NCBI GenBank assembly: GCA_963751395.1
Contig: CAVVUC010000001.1
Coordinates: 806,001 to 870,000 of the forward strand
Length of the DNA: 64,000 nucleotides
Direction of reading: 5' to 3'
From: CAVVUC01 sp963751395
Lineage (GTDB): Bacteria; Verrucomicrobiota; Verrucomicrobiia; Chthoniobacterales; Chthoniobacteraceae
Shown here: positions 35,700 through 44,047 of the stretch, piece by piece
Layout: each line of letters opens with the position of its first letter
How positions within the stretch are numbered: the stretch's first letter is position 1
The notes under the pieces: generated by a model
The model's database searches: none
The model's input: the letters and a program-made list of their open reading frames with translations, nothing else
What the model was told of the DNA's origin: nothing
Position numbers and translations under genes: made by a program

Positions 35700-36625
35700 C
35701 GTGACTCCTTCTCGGCTCGCCGCCGCGCTTCCCGTGACTCCCGATCAATCGTCGCGAACAGCTCCTCCAGATGACGCAGCCCATCCTGCCGCGCTCGCTC
35801 CTGCTCATCGGACAAACGCTTCCGCCGCCGCTGGGTTTGGGAAATACTCATCGCGCCTCCTCGTTTTTGCTTGTCCAGACTTAGGAACGCGCCCCGGTCG
35901 CGTTTGCTTGTTTTTTTCCAAAGACTTTTGAGCCTCCAGAGTTTTGCGGAGTCCCGCTCGGCCGCATCGCCCGCTGCTTTAGCTTGCGGGCTGAAATCGT
36001 TTTGCTTAACCGCTTTCGCCAGCGGGAGCGCGCCGCTCTTCACCTTTTCCAATGCGGCCTTTGCTTCAGGATTCGTATCCGCCGCCTTGGCGAGCTTGAT
36101 AGCCTGCGATACCTTCTGATGGCTGACATTCACTTTCTCCGCAATCTGTCCAGCCGTGCTGTTGGCGTGCTCCTTTTTGAAATCACGTTTTGCAGGTTCG
36201 CATGATTCCGTGCGAACCTGCTCTTTAGTTTTTCCAGACGGATTGCCGGATTGCCCCTTCTTAAACTTGCTCGCGTCCTTGTTTGCCTTGGCGAGCAGCT
36301 CTGACTCGACCCTGTAGTATTCCGTCCACGCGACCGCCTTTTGGTCTTGGGTCAGATGCCTGCGGTGGATGTTCTTGCCCATGATCCACATGCTTACGTC
36401 CTGCCCTCCATCGGTAATGTCGCGGAACTGCACGAACCGCGGCTCTACCTTGGCTTGGGCACACGCGGCCAGGCGGTTGCGTCCGTCCAAAAGCATATCA
36501 CCATCCATCACAATCGGCTCTAAAAGTCCGGTTGCTTCGATGCTGGTAACCAGGTCTTTGAAGTCTTGGCCCTCTACGGGCAGCCGCGGAAAAATCTCGG
36601 CGATTGGGTGAACTTTGTAATTCAT
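35696..36625 (-). CDS. ParB/Srx-domain DNA-binding protein
   Basis: 309 residues. The N-terminal ParB-type domain contains VHPIAEIFPRLPVEGQDFKD, TGLLEPIVMDGDMLLDGRNR and a helix-turn-helix segment ANSTAGQIAEKVNVSHQKVS. The C-terminal third is highly charged and helical (SKRDRGAFLSL, RRRKRLSDEQERARQDGLRH). Plasmid ParB proteins bind centromere sites, but many phage and element versions act as replication or transcription regulators; no parA is present here, so partition is unlikely. It opens the three-gene replication operon and its start lies about 118 bases left of the putative small-RNA promoter. Confidence 0.78.
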   Translation of the reverse strand: MNYKVHPIAEIFPRLPVEGQDFKDLVTSIEATGLLEPIVMDGDMLLDGRNRLAACAQAKVEPRFVQFRDITDGGQDVSMWIMGKNIHRRHLTQDQKAVAWTEYYRVESELLAKANKDASKFKKGQSGNPSGKTKEQVRTESCEPAKRDFKKEHANSTAGQIAEKVNVSHQKVSQAIKLAKAADTNPEAKAALEKVKSGALPLAKAVKQNDFSPQAKAAGDAAERDSAKLWRLKSLWKKTSKRDRGAFLSLDKQKRGGAMSISQTQRRRKRLSDEQERARQDGLRHLEELFATIDRESREARRRAEKESR

Positions 36626-36742
36626 CGCTTGCCCTCCAAAATCGAGCCGAAGCTGGCAATCCAGCGTCTAACCCAAAAAATAATCGCTCCCGGATGCCCC
36701 AGGGTGCGTTTTCTCGATGGCTCCGCTGTCTTGACATTGCCG

Positions 36743-36771
36743 TTGACAGCATCGCGCGCCGTGGTTAGTCT
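36743..36771 (+). promoter_or_regulatory. Strong sigma-70 type promoter opposite the replication operon
   Basis: -35 TTGACA (36743-36748), 17-base spacer, -10 TAGTCT (36766-36771). The -35 is consensus and the spacing ideal; the -10 keeps the key T, A and final T. It points to the plus strand, against every gene of the element, and a terminator follows within 60 bases. Confidence 0.6.
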
Positions 36772-36777
36772 GTGCTC

Positions 36778-36829
36778 CGTTAATGGTAACAACTGCACGG
36801 GCTCCTCTGCCGGGGAGCCCGTTTTTTTT
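36778..36829 (+). ncRNA. Putative ~50-nt small RNA antisense to the replication operon leader
   Basis: The promoter at 36743-36771 would start a transcript near 36778. The terminator at 36798-36829 ends it after about 50 bases. The RNA contains no ORF worth naming and would be complementary to the minus-strand message between the HTH gene (ends 36848) and the ParB-like gene (starts 36625). Plasmids commonly control copy number with short antisense RNAs at this position in the replication leader. Confidence 0.5.
36798..36829 (+). terminator. Rho-independent terminator
   Basis: CGGGCTCC (36798-36805) pairs with GGAGCCCG (36814-36821), extended by two weaker pairs around a four-base loop, and is followed by eight T residues (36822-36829). 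This is a textbook intrinsic terminator on the plus strand, with no plus-strand gene upstream to need it except the proposed small RNA. Confidence 0.8.
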
Positions 36830-36847
36830 GTTGGTGCGGTCATTGGA

Positions 36848-37051
36848 TTATTTGGTTCCAACGGCCTTCACCATGAGTCGGTTTAACTCTGCCCGAGTCT
36901 TTTCAGGATCGAACAACAGTGTCCTGTGTCCGGCTTTGATGTAACTCACCAGGCCTTTGCGAATGAATGTTTGCATTTGCCGGTGTGAGACGCCGATCGC
37001 ATCGGCGATTCCAGAAACACCGGGAACCAGTTTTGACGAATAGGTTTTCAT
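36848..37051 (-). CDS. Excisionase-like/MerR-type HTH protein
   Basis: 67 residues: GIADAIGVSHRQMQTFIRKG, then LVSYIKAGHRTLLFDPEKTR, a helix-turn-helix with wing as in excisionases and AlpA-like regulators of integrative elements. It lies between the integrase pair and the replication operon, the usual place for a directionality factor or lysogeny switch. It probably binds near att or the small-RNA region; the target site is not identified. Confidence 0.7.
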   Translation of the reverse strand: MKTYSSKLVPGVSGIADAIGVSHRQMQTFIRKGLVSYIKAGHRTLLFDPEKTRAELNRLMVKAVGTK

Positions 37052-37115
37052 GTCCGCCGAAACTGGCGGAAACCGTCACCTATGTCCGAAACTGGTAGAA
37101 ACCTCCCCGCGACTT

Positions 37116-37865
37116 CTACCAGTTCCGCGGAAGAGTGTTTTCGTTCTCAGGTCGCCCGCCCGCCCGCCGCCCCGTCAGCCCCAGCTTTTGCTGTGCTCGC
37201 CATTTCATCGCGCCCGGAGTTATCCGTGTGCCCAGCTTACCGTTTATGATCGCGGCATACTCCCGCGGCTTCATGCCGGAGTAACCGCGAGGCTCCCATC
37301 CGGCGGCCAGTTCCGCGTCCACTACATCGAACGGCGTCGCGCGGTCTGCGGCATCCGAAAGCATCCTGATAAACGCGATGTCGGTTGGAATCGCCGCCGT
37401 GAACAGCCAGCCCTTGAACAGTTGCATCATGTCCGCCGCGTATGCGCGAAGCCAGGCTTCCATCATGTCGGCTCGCGCCATTCCGCTCGTTCGCCATTCC
37501 GCTTTCATGTCCAGCGCGGCGAACAGGCGAGGATGATGCTCGCGCAAAAGCTTCATTTGCGCGGCGTGCATGTCTTGCACCCGGCAGCACTGCAAGACTT
37601 CCCAGTGCCGAATCCGCCCAGGGCCATTTTCAATTTTGGCAATCGGCAACTCGACCGAATGCCAGCCATCCACCTCAGATGCAGTTCCAACCATCACGCC
37701 GAAACCCTCGCCCGTCGTCGAAAGAAACGCACCGATGAATGGCTTGTGACCGACCGACCGGCCTTGCATGAGTGCTGCCGTCAGCGGGTGTCGTGCCGGG
37801 TCAATGTTCGTTGCCGCCGGCGCACCCATCGGCTTGGCCGGTGTGCTTTTTTTCTTCGCCTTCAT
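37116..37865 (-). CDS. Unknown protein coupled to the integrase
   Basis: 249 residues from ATG 37865, which overlaps the integrase stop (ATGA). The start has a lysine/alanine/proline-rich leader (KAKKKSTPAKPMGAPAATN). The body is helical (MHAAQMKLLREHHPRLFAAL, GWLFTAAIPTDIAFIRMLSD) and ends YAAIINGKLGTRITPGAMKW, RAQQKLGLTGRR, which may be a DNA-binding helix-turn-helix. No family recognised. Coupling to int suggests a role in recombination or its control. Confidence 0.6.
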   Translation of the reverse strand: MKAKKKSTPAKPMGAPAATNIDPARHPLTAALMQGRSVGHKPFIGAFLSTTGEGFGVMVGTASEVDGWHSVELPIAKIENGPGRIRHWEVLQCCRVQDMHAAQMKLLREHHPRLFAALDMKAEWRTSGMARADMMEAWLRAYAADMMQLFKGWLFTAAIPTDIAFIRMLSDAADRATPFDVVDAELAAGWEPRGYSGMKPREYAAIINGKLGTRITPGAMKWRAQQKLGLTGRRAGGRPENENTLPRNW

Positions 37866-39004
37866 ACCGCGGCCTCCGCGAACGAAACGACTTTGCCGGT
37901 TCCATCGGCGGCGGGCGCGATCTTCCAAAACCGCTCGGCATCCTGTGGATCGTCCAAGACCTTGTGATAGTGCTCCAGAATCACGCCAACGGAATTTCCC
38001 AGTTGAAGAGCCAGCCGGGGAGCATCCTTTTCTCTTTCGAGCCAGTAACTCGCGTAGCTGTGCCGTAGGCAGTCAGACGGCCAATCGGTGACGCCTGCAT
38101 TGATGCGCGTCTCCCGAAACAACCGCCGCCAGCTTGGCGTGCAAACCTTGCCTTGCGCGTGCCGATACGGTTCAAGCCATGCGGCGAGGGTCGGCTCAAT
38201 GGTGACGTTCCGGGCTTTGCCAACCTTTGAAACCTCGGCTCGCACGCGGATCGTGCCCTGCTTCCATTTCACGTCAGCCCATTCGAGTTTGAGCATCTCC
38301 TCGGGACGGATGCCGGCGAACGCGGCGATTGCGAAGTAGGGAAGAATCTCGGGCGTTGCGTGGTGGAGCAACTCGGCAACCTGCTCCGGTCGCAGGATGC
38401 CCACTTCACCGTTGCTCTCTTTGGCCGGCTCGATTTCCAAAACCGGATTGCCTTCGATGTATTTTTTCGACTTGGCGAAGTTGAACAAATTGACCAGGAC
38501 GCGCCTGTTGTTGTTCCGCGTAACGCTGTGGGGAAACTGACTGTTCAACCAGCGCCCGATCTCATCGGCGGTAAGCGTGTTGATGTTCCGATCCGGGAAG
38601 CTCTCCGCGAACTGATCCACGCGATGGGAATAAACCTTCATGGTTGCCCGTGACAGCCCCTTGGCTGTCTTGGCTGCTATCACCTCGGCCACCACGCTGC
38701 GAAGCGATACAGCGGCCTGTGCGCGCTGCAAATGGGGGATGTAGAAGTCCACCGCGTCTCGAAGCGTCTTGCCGAAAGCTGCCAGCCGCGTTTCGCATTC
38801 GAGCGCCATCACGCGAAGCGGTGTCGGCATGGATGCGCCTTCGGTGCCGAGATTGCGCAACTCGGTATTTTTCAACAGGGCGAAACTTTCCGCCTCGATT
38901 TTCCGCTCGAAATACTTGCGAACCCACTTCCCATTTTCTTTGCCGCGAACCACGAATTTTAGCCTCGGGTGTTTGTAGGATTTGATTCTGTAGCCTGTTT
39001 TCAT
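37862..39004 (-). CDS. int: Tyrosine integrase
   Basis: 380 residues, ATG 39004. The core-binding domain (RATMKVYSHRVDQFAESFPD) is followed by the catalytic domain: Arg in AIAAFAGIRPEEMLKLEW, Lys in EVSKVGKARNV, DCLRHSYASYWLE (second Arg and His), and the nucleophile Tyr in LEHYHKVL. The residue before the second Arg box is Asp/Cys rather than His, as in several phage integrases. The gene starts 147 bases from tRNA-Arg with arm-type repeats between (39025-39037). It should cut and join at the tRNA 3' end. Confidence 0.92.
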   Translation of the reverse strand: MKTGYRIKSYKHPRLKFVVRGKENGKWVRKYFERKIEAESFALLKNTELRNLGTEGASMPTPLRVMALECETRLAAFGKTLRDAVDFYIPHLQRAQAAVSLRSVVAEVIAAKTAKGLSRATMKVYSHRVDQFAESFPDRNINTLTADEIGRWLNSQFPHSVTRNNNRRVLVNLFNFAKSKKYIEGNPVLEIEPAKESNGEVGILRPEQVAELLHHATPEILPYFAIAAFAGIRPEEMLKLEWADVKWKQGTIRVRAEVSKVGKARNVTIEPTLAAWLEPYRHAQGKVCTPSWRRLFRETRINAGVTDWPSDCLRHSYASYWLEREKDAPRLALQLGNSVGVILEHYHKVLDDPQDAERFWKIAPAADGTGKVVSFAEAAV

Positions 39005-39024
39005 GGCTACAGCATCGCTATTTT

Positions 39025-39037
39025 TAGCTACTTTTCA
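39025..39037. repeat. Putative integrase arm-type site, right end
   Basis: TAGCTACTTTTCA is identical and in the same orientation as 30761-30773. Neighbouring words GGCTACA and CGCTAT give further partial matches between the integrase start and the tRNA. Confidence 0.55.
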
Positions 39038-39150
39038 AGCGAAAATAGCGACAAATGCGCTTTTTCGCGTGTTCATGGGCAACTATGCTTTTCGAGCCTC
39101 AACCGGCTTGGAAGCCTTTATCTATGCGGTTTCCAGAGTAATTTTGGCTT

Positions 39151-39224
39151 TGCGCCCGGCGAGGGTCGAACTCGCAACCTCTGGCTTCGGAGACCAACGC
39201 TCTATCCAGTTGAGCTACGGACGC
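39151..39224 (-). tRNA. tRNA-Arg (anticodon CCG), integration target
   Basis: On the minus strand acceptor GCGTCCG pairs with CGGGCGC (one G-U pair). The anticodon loop CTCCGAA gives CCG. T arm contains TTCGACC. The discriminator is A and CCA is not encoded. The gene is intact at the integrase end of the element, as expected when the element restores the tRNA on insertion. Confidence 0.95.
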
Positions 39225-39444
39225 TGTTTCGAATGTTCGGTCCGCATCTTTCGACGTTCCAAATATTCGGATTGCCTCAAATGGGTAGTCTGATGACAGA
39301 AGAATGGCAAGCGGAAGCGTTATCGCTGTTGCCTTTCAGAAGAAGGCAAGCGCGGTAAGACCTTGTGGCGTCCAGTGGAAGTTTTTCCATCCGTCGTTCA
39401 GGGTTGCCTTTGGGTGGTCGTAAATCATAATTTCTCATCAAACC

Positions 39445-40683
39445 ATGTCCGCGGGGATCCTTACAGCCATCGCAGTCGTGCTGGCGGTGATTTCAGCGCT
39501 GCTTTCGGCAATCGAAACGGCGTTGTTTTCATTGCAGCCGTTCCAGATCCGCCGTCTGAATGAAAAGAATCCGCAGCTTTCGCAGGCCATCGAAAAGTTG
39601 ATGGAAAACCCGCGCCGTTTGTTGAGTGCGATTCTTTTTGCCGACTCAATTGCGAATCTACCTTTGATTCTTTTGTGCATCTTTCTGATGCGTCATGTTT
39701 TTTCCTCCATCCTGCCGTTTTGGGTCACGGCGTTCTTCATCTTTGCGATCGTTGTTTTTCTTTGCGACCTGGTGCCGAAGCTTGTCGCGCTGGGCGAACC
39801 GTATCGCATCGCGACAATCGGCGTGCGCGTCGTGCGTTTGGCCATGCCGGCGTTTGATCCGCTCAGTCACAGGCTCCAGCTTTGGAGTGAAAAACTCGCT
39901 GACGCCCTTACTCCGGAACGGATTCGCCCGCACAAATTTCTGAGCGAGGGAGAACTTGAAACCCTTGTGCAACTCAGCGCGGAGGAGGGGGCGCTGCAGG
40001 CGACCGAAAGTGAGATGATTCAGGAGATCATCAAGCTCGGCGACAAGAATGTGAAGGATTGCATGACGCCGCGCATCAATACGTTTGCAATTCCCGACGA
40101 TCTCACCAACGAAGAGGTGATCGGTTTGCTCAAGACGAAGCGTTATCAACGTGTGCCGGTTTATGCGGAAACGCCGGACAACATCCTGGGGATCCTCGAT
40201 GCGAAGACATTTCTTTTCGACACGAGCCTTCCCTACACCGAGGTGATGCTGCCGCCATCATTCGTGCCAGAGACGATGAAGGCGCTCGATCTGTTAAAGA
40301 ACTTTCTTTCTCACCGGCAGGGACTTGCGGTGATTGTCGATGAGTTTGGAGGAACCGAGGGCATCATCACCCTCGCCGACATCGTCGAGGAAATCATCAG
40401 TGATGCGGTGCCCTCGGGCGGGCAGAGCCTTTATATCGAGGATCTTGGTGAAGGGCGGTTGTTGGTGAACGGCAATGCCCGGCTCGATGACCTCAGCGAG
40501 CGGCTTACACGTCCCATCGAAGCGGAGGGAGTCGATACTATCGGCGGACTCGTGTTTAACCGGCTCGGTTACCTTCCAAAACCAGGCGCAACCTTGAACA
40601 TCGAAGACCTGGCGGTTACGGTGCGCCGCACATCGCGCAAGAGGATCGAGGAGCTCCTGCTCGAACCGCGTCTGGAAAAATGA
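39445..40683 (+). CDS. CNNM/CorC-type membrane protein with CBS domains
   Basis: 412 residues. The N-terminal DUF21 domain has membrane spans (LTAIAVVLAVISALLSAIET, LPLILLCIFLMRHVFSSILP, VTAFFIFAIVVFLCDLVPKL). A CBS pair follows (TPRINTFAIPDDLTNEEVIG; GLAVIVDEFGGTEGIITLAD), then the C-terminal CorC/HlyC domain. This is the full layout of the UPF0053/CNNM family, which exports magnesium or cobalt or senses nucleotides through CBS domains. A second, shorter member follows 71 bases downstream, so the two probably work as a pair. Confidence 0.88.
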   Translation: MSAGILTAIAVVLAVISALLSAIETALFSLQPFQIRRLNEKNPQLSQAIEKLMENPRRLLSAILFADSIANLPLILLCIFLMRHVFSSILPFWVTAFFIFAIVVFLCDLVPKLVALGEPYRIATIGVRVVRLAMPAFDPLSHRLQLWSEKLADALTPERIRPHKFLSEGELETLVQLSAEEGALQATESEMIQEIIKLGDKNVKDCMTPRINTFAIPDDLTNEEVIGLLKTKRYQRVPVYAETPDNILGILDAKTFLFDTSLPYTEVMLPPSFVPETMKALDLLKNFLSHRQGLAVIVDEFGGTEGIITLADIVEEIISDAVPSGGQSLYIEDLGEGRLLVNGNARLDDLSERLTRPIEAEGVDTIGGLVFNRLGYLPKPGATLNIEDLAVTVRRTSRKRIEELLLEPRLEK

Positions 40684-40753
40684 AAAACGAAAGCGATAGA
40701 GCAGGGGAATTGAGCGAATCCGGGGTCTGCCATCCGCTCTCTGAAAGTGCTGC

Positions 40754-41707
40754 ATGATCTGGCTGGGCGTAATTCTTTGCCTTTTGATTTCGTCCACGTT
40801 TTCCGGCATCGAAGCAGGAATCCTCTCGGTGAACCGTGTCCGCCTGCGGCATCGGCTCAACCAAGGCGATGCGGCGGCTCGCAAGCTCGACCGCCTGCTG
40901 TCGCACCCCAAGCGGCTGCTCGTCACCGTGCTGCTTGTGACGAATTTCATGAACATCTCCGCCATTATCCTCGGCACACAGGAGATTGTCCGGCTGATGG
41001 GACCGCAAGGCTATTTTGTGTCGTTTCTTATTTCACTGCCTGTCTATCTTTTCGGAGTCGAGTTGTTGCCAAAGGCGGTCTTCCGCCGGTTTCCTTATCG
41101 TGCGCTGGCTTCCGTTTCGGAACTCTTGAGGCTTACCGATTTGATTCTCTCGCCGTTGTTGTGGATAGGCGCCCGCATTCAGAGTTTGCTTTTGGGCCAC
41201 AGGAAGCCAAGGGAGCGCAAACTCTTCGTCGCGCGCGAGGATTTCAAGTATCTGACCATCGAGAGCGAGAGGGAGGGCGCACTCACAAAGGTGGAGCGCG
41301 AGATGATCCACAACGTCGTCGATTTCCGTGCCGTTCTTGCAAAGGACGTGATGGTTCCCATCGAAAGCGTCGAGACGATTCGCTCCGAAGCGACGATCGA
41401 GGAGTTGCTCTCGCTGGCGCGGGCGCGCGATCTGGACCAGATGCCTGTTGTCGCACCAGACGGCGAGATTACGGGGCTTGTGAATGTCCTGGAGGTGCTG
41501 CTCAACGGCACGACCCGAGGGCACGTCGGTTCGTATCAGCGCCGAATCGTTTCGGTCGGGGCGCAGGAACAAGCATACCAAGTGATTCAAAAAATGCGTG
41601 CCGCCAGAATTTCCCTCGCTGTGGTCAAAGATCAGGACTCGAAGGTGGCCGGCATCGTGAACTCCGAAGTCGTTATCAGCCGGCTGGTAAAAACGGCGGT
41701 CACCTGA
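40754..41707 (+). CDS. Second CNNM/CorC-type protein, lacking the CorC domain
   Basis: 317 residues: DUF21 membrane part (IWLGVILCLLISSTFSGIEA, FVSFLISLPVYLFGVELLPK) and a CBS pair (MVPIESVETIRSEATIEELL; ISLAVVKDQDSKVAGIVNSE). It ends after the CBS pair, so the C-terminal CorC/HlyC domain of its neighbour is missing. Tandem long and short CNNM genes are common and may form heterodimers. Confidence 0.86.
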   Translation: MIWLGVILCLLISSTFSGIEAGILSVNRVRLRHRLNQGDAAARKLDRLLSHPKRLLVTVLLVTNFMNISAIILGTQEIVRLMGPQGYFVSFLISLPVYLFGVELLPKAVFRRFPYRALASVSELLRLTDLILSPLLWIGARIQSLLLGHRKPRERKLFVAREDFKYLTIESEREGALTKVEREMIHNVVDFRAVLAKDVMVPIESVETIRSEATIEELLSLARARDLDQMPVVAPDGEITGLVNVLEVLLNGTTRGHVGSYQRRIVSVGAQEQAYQVIQKMRAARISLAVVKDQDSKVAGIVNSEVVISRLVKTAVT

Positions 41708-41754
41708 CAAAGAATAGCAGTGGAAAACGGAAGCAATTAGTTTATGGTATTTTT

Positions 41755-41943
41755 ATGAAATTGATAATCAGCATGCTCTGGCTCTCTGTTGCCTGTTCGA
41801 TTCTTGCCTCTGGTTGCGTCAGCACGGAGAGATCCAGATTTCGGAATCCCAACCGCCAGGTCAGCACCATGCCCACCCAACCCGGGCTCCCGCCAGTCGC
41901 GGAGAGCACGCGGAGTGTTGCCTCGTGGGGAGGCAATTTTTGA
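41755..41943 (+). CDS. Small lipoprotein (62 residues)
   Basis: ATG 41755: KLIISMLWLSVACSILASGC is a lipoprotein signal with lipobox LASGC, so the mature protein starts at Cys21. The mature part is 42 residues and proline-rich (NRQVSTMPTQPGLPP). It is the last gene before the convergent ABC-F gene. Role unknown; entericidin- or LptM-like small lipoproteins are comparable in size. Confidence 0.7.
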   Translation: MKLIISMLWLSVACSILASGCVSTERSRFRNPNRQVSTMPTQPGLPPVAESTRSVASWGGNF

Positions 41944-41978
41944 ACTACCCGATCGCAGCCGCCAAAAAGGCTTTCGGT

Positions 41979-43960
41979 TCAATCTTGCGTTCCAAAATCG
42001 CCAACGACGGGAGCGACTCGTTGTAATTGAGACGACTTTGCCGCGGCTCCACCGACGGGCGCAGCCTCCGCAAGCTTCTCCCATTCGCGCGTCAGGCGTT
42101 CGAGCGAATCGGTGACTCCCAGCAGTTCTCTGTTGATTTCGAGCGCCCTGGCGGGGGAATCGTACGTGGACGGATCTTCCAGTTGCGAAGTCAGTTCCTT
42201 TTGGCGTGATTCCATGATGAGAATCTGGGCTTCGATCTCCGCGACGCGGTGTTGATGCTCCTTTCGCAGACGCGCAAGCGCCTGGCGCTCGTCGGCGTCC
42301 CGTCTTTTCTGCTCCTTGATCTCCCTCATCGACAGTCCCGTTTTCTGTGATTCAGGCTTCGCAACAACCGGCGCATTCTCGCCGGCGGTCAGCGCGGCGC
42401 GCTCCGAAACGGCTTGCGACTTGTCGAGATAGTATTGGTAGTCGCCTGCGTAAGGCGTGAGTTGCCCGGCATTGACGTGCAGCACGGTCGAGGCGACCGA
42501 GCGTATGAAATACACGTCGTGGCTGATGAAAATGAGCGTGCCTTCGTATTGTTGAAGCGCACCGATGAGAGCGTCGATGCTCGCCATGTCGAGGTGTGTG
42601 GTCGGCTCGTCCATGAGCAGCAGGTTTGGCGGATCGAGCAGCAGCTTCACGAGCGCGAGCCGGCTTTTCTCTCCGCCGCTCAAGACACCGACGCTTTTGA
42701 AAACGTCATCCTTTCGAAACAGAAACGAGCCGAGGACCGTCCGCGCGGTCTGCTCGGAAACGGGATTCGGCGAGTCGAGCACCTCCTGCAACACGGTGTG
42801 CGCCGTGTTCAACATCTCGATACGATATTGCGCGTAGTAACCGACCTTCACGTTGTATCCCGGCTCACGGGTTCCGCTTTGAAACGGGAGGGTGCCGCCG
42901 AGGATTTTCAACAACGTGGATTTGCCTGCGCCGTTCGGGCCCGACGAGCACCGTGCGCTGGCCGCGTTCGGCGGAGAAATTCATCCCGCGATACACCACA
43001 AGATCGCCGTATGCCTGGTGAATGTCGCTGAGAGTGATGACTCGTTGCCCGCTGCGCGGCGGCTGTGGAAAGCGGAATTTGATCTTCTTGTCGTCGCTTG
43101 TGGGCGCTTCGATCTTTTCCATCCGCTCGATCTGCTTCAGCTTGCTCTGCGCCTGTGAAGCCTTGCTGGCCTTGGCCCGGAAGCGATCGGCGAACTGCTG
43201 CAGCGACTGAATCTCCTTCTGCTGGTTCTTGTAGGCCGCGAGCTGCTGATCTTCGCGCGCAGCTCGTCTGAGCGATGAAATTGTCGTAGTTGCCGCGGTA
43301 CCGATGCACCCGCCCTTGATGGATGTCGAGGACGCTGTCCACGAGGGCGTTGAGGAATTCACGGTCGTGCGAAATCATCAGAATCGCGCCTGGATAACCA
43401 CGCAGGTAGCTCTGAAACCAGACCAGCGATTCGAGATCGAGGTGGTTGGTCGGCTCGTCGAGCATCAGCAAATCCGGCTCCTGCACAAGCAGGCGGGCGA
43501 GGTGCGCGCGCATCACCCATCCGCCGCTCATTGTCCGTGCGGCGCGATGGAAATCCGATTCGCGAAACGCGAGACCGCTCAAGATGCGCTTCGCCTTCGG
43601 TTCGAGTTGAAAACCGCCCAATTCGTCGAAAAGCGCGTGCGCCTCGTGATCGTGGTCGTCTTTGATCCGCTGCTGCAAGTCTGCGATCTGCGGCGTGATC
43701 GCGGTGGAAAGCTCAAGCACCGTTTCCTCGCCGCCCGGCGCGCTTTCCTGCGGCAGGTAGCCGACCGTGGCACCCTTCTGAAAAGCAACCACGCCATCGT
43801 CCGGGGAGCTCTCTTTGAGGATCAGCGAAAAAAGCGTGGACTTGCCTGCCCCGTTGGGTCCGACGAGTCCGATTCGCTCGGCGCGATTCACCTGCAACGA
43901 GACATCACTGAAAAGTGTGCGCCCGCCGAAGGATTTCGTGACTTGCGAGAGTGTGAGCAT
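41979..43960 (-). pseudogene. ABC-F family ATPase, interrupted by two frameshifts
   Basis: Three successive frames together make one ABC-F protein of about 660 residues. Domain 1: Walker A VGPNGAGKSTLFSL, signature TMSGGWVMRAHLA, Walker B LLMLDEPTNHLDLE. The first frameshift lies near 43270, after YDNFIAQ. The linker (DQQLAAYKNQQKEIQSLQQF) is typical of the family. The second frameshift is in domain 2 Walker A at a CCC run (42940-42942): removing one base restores GPNGAGKST, then LLKILGGTLPF. Signature GVLSGGEKSRLALVKLLL and a C-terminal coiled tail follow. Intact ABC-F proteins act on the ribosomal E site. Both lesions could be sequencing errors. Confidence 0.8.
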
Positions 43961-44047
43961 GGAACGGGCGGGAATGTTGCAGCCACCCGCCCGTCGCGCA
44001 AGCGGTTATCCGGAATATGCCGCGTTGGATTCGAAACGGAGCGCGGC

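Larger units (their letters stand above)
30674..39151 (-). mobile_element. 8.5-kb satellite-like integrative element in tRNA-Arg(CCG)
   Basis: Bounded on the right by intact tRNA-Arg and on the left by a diverged copy of that tRNA's 3' end. All recognisable genes lie on the minus strand: integrase (37862-39004), unknown protein, excisionase-like HTH, ParB-like, primase-like, RepA-like helicase, then an iteron/palindrome region, a Nu1/TerS-like protein and five small proteins. No portal, capsid, tail, large terminase, relaxase or conjugation gene is present. This gene set matches known phage satellites (PICI and P4 types carry integrase, HTH, primase/helicase and often a small terminase). A plasmid-like integrated replicon is the main alternative. 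Confidence 0.75.

Noticed and set aside
30674..39151. Element considered as a complete prophage or an integrative conjugative element
   Set aside because: No portal, capsid, tail, lysis, relaxase or secretion genes within the att-like boundaries.
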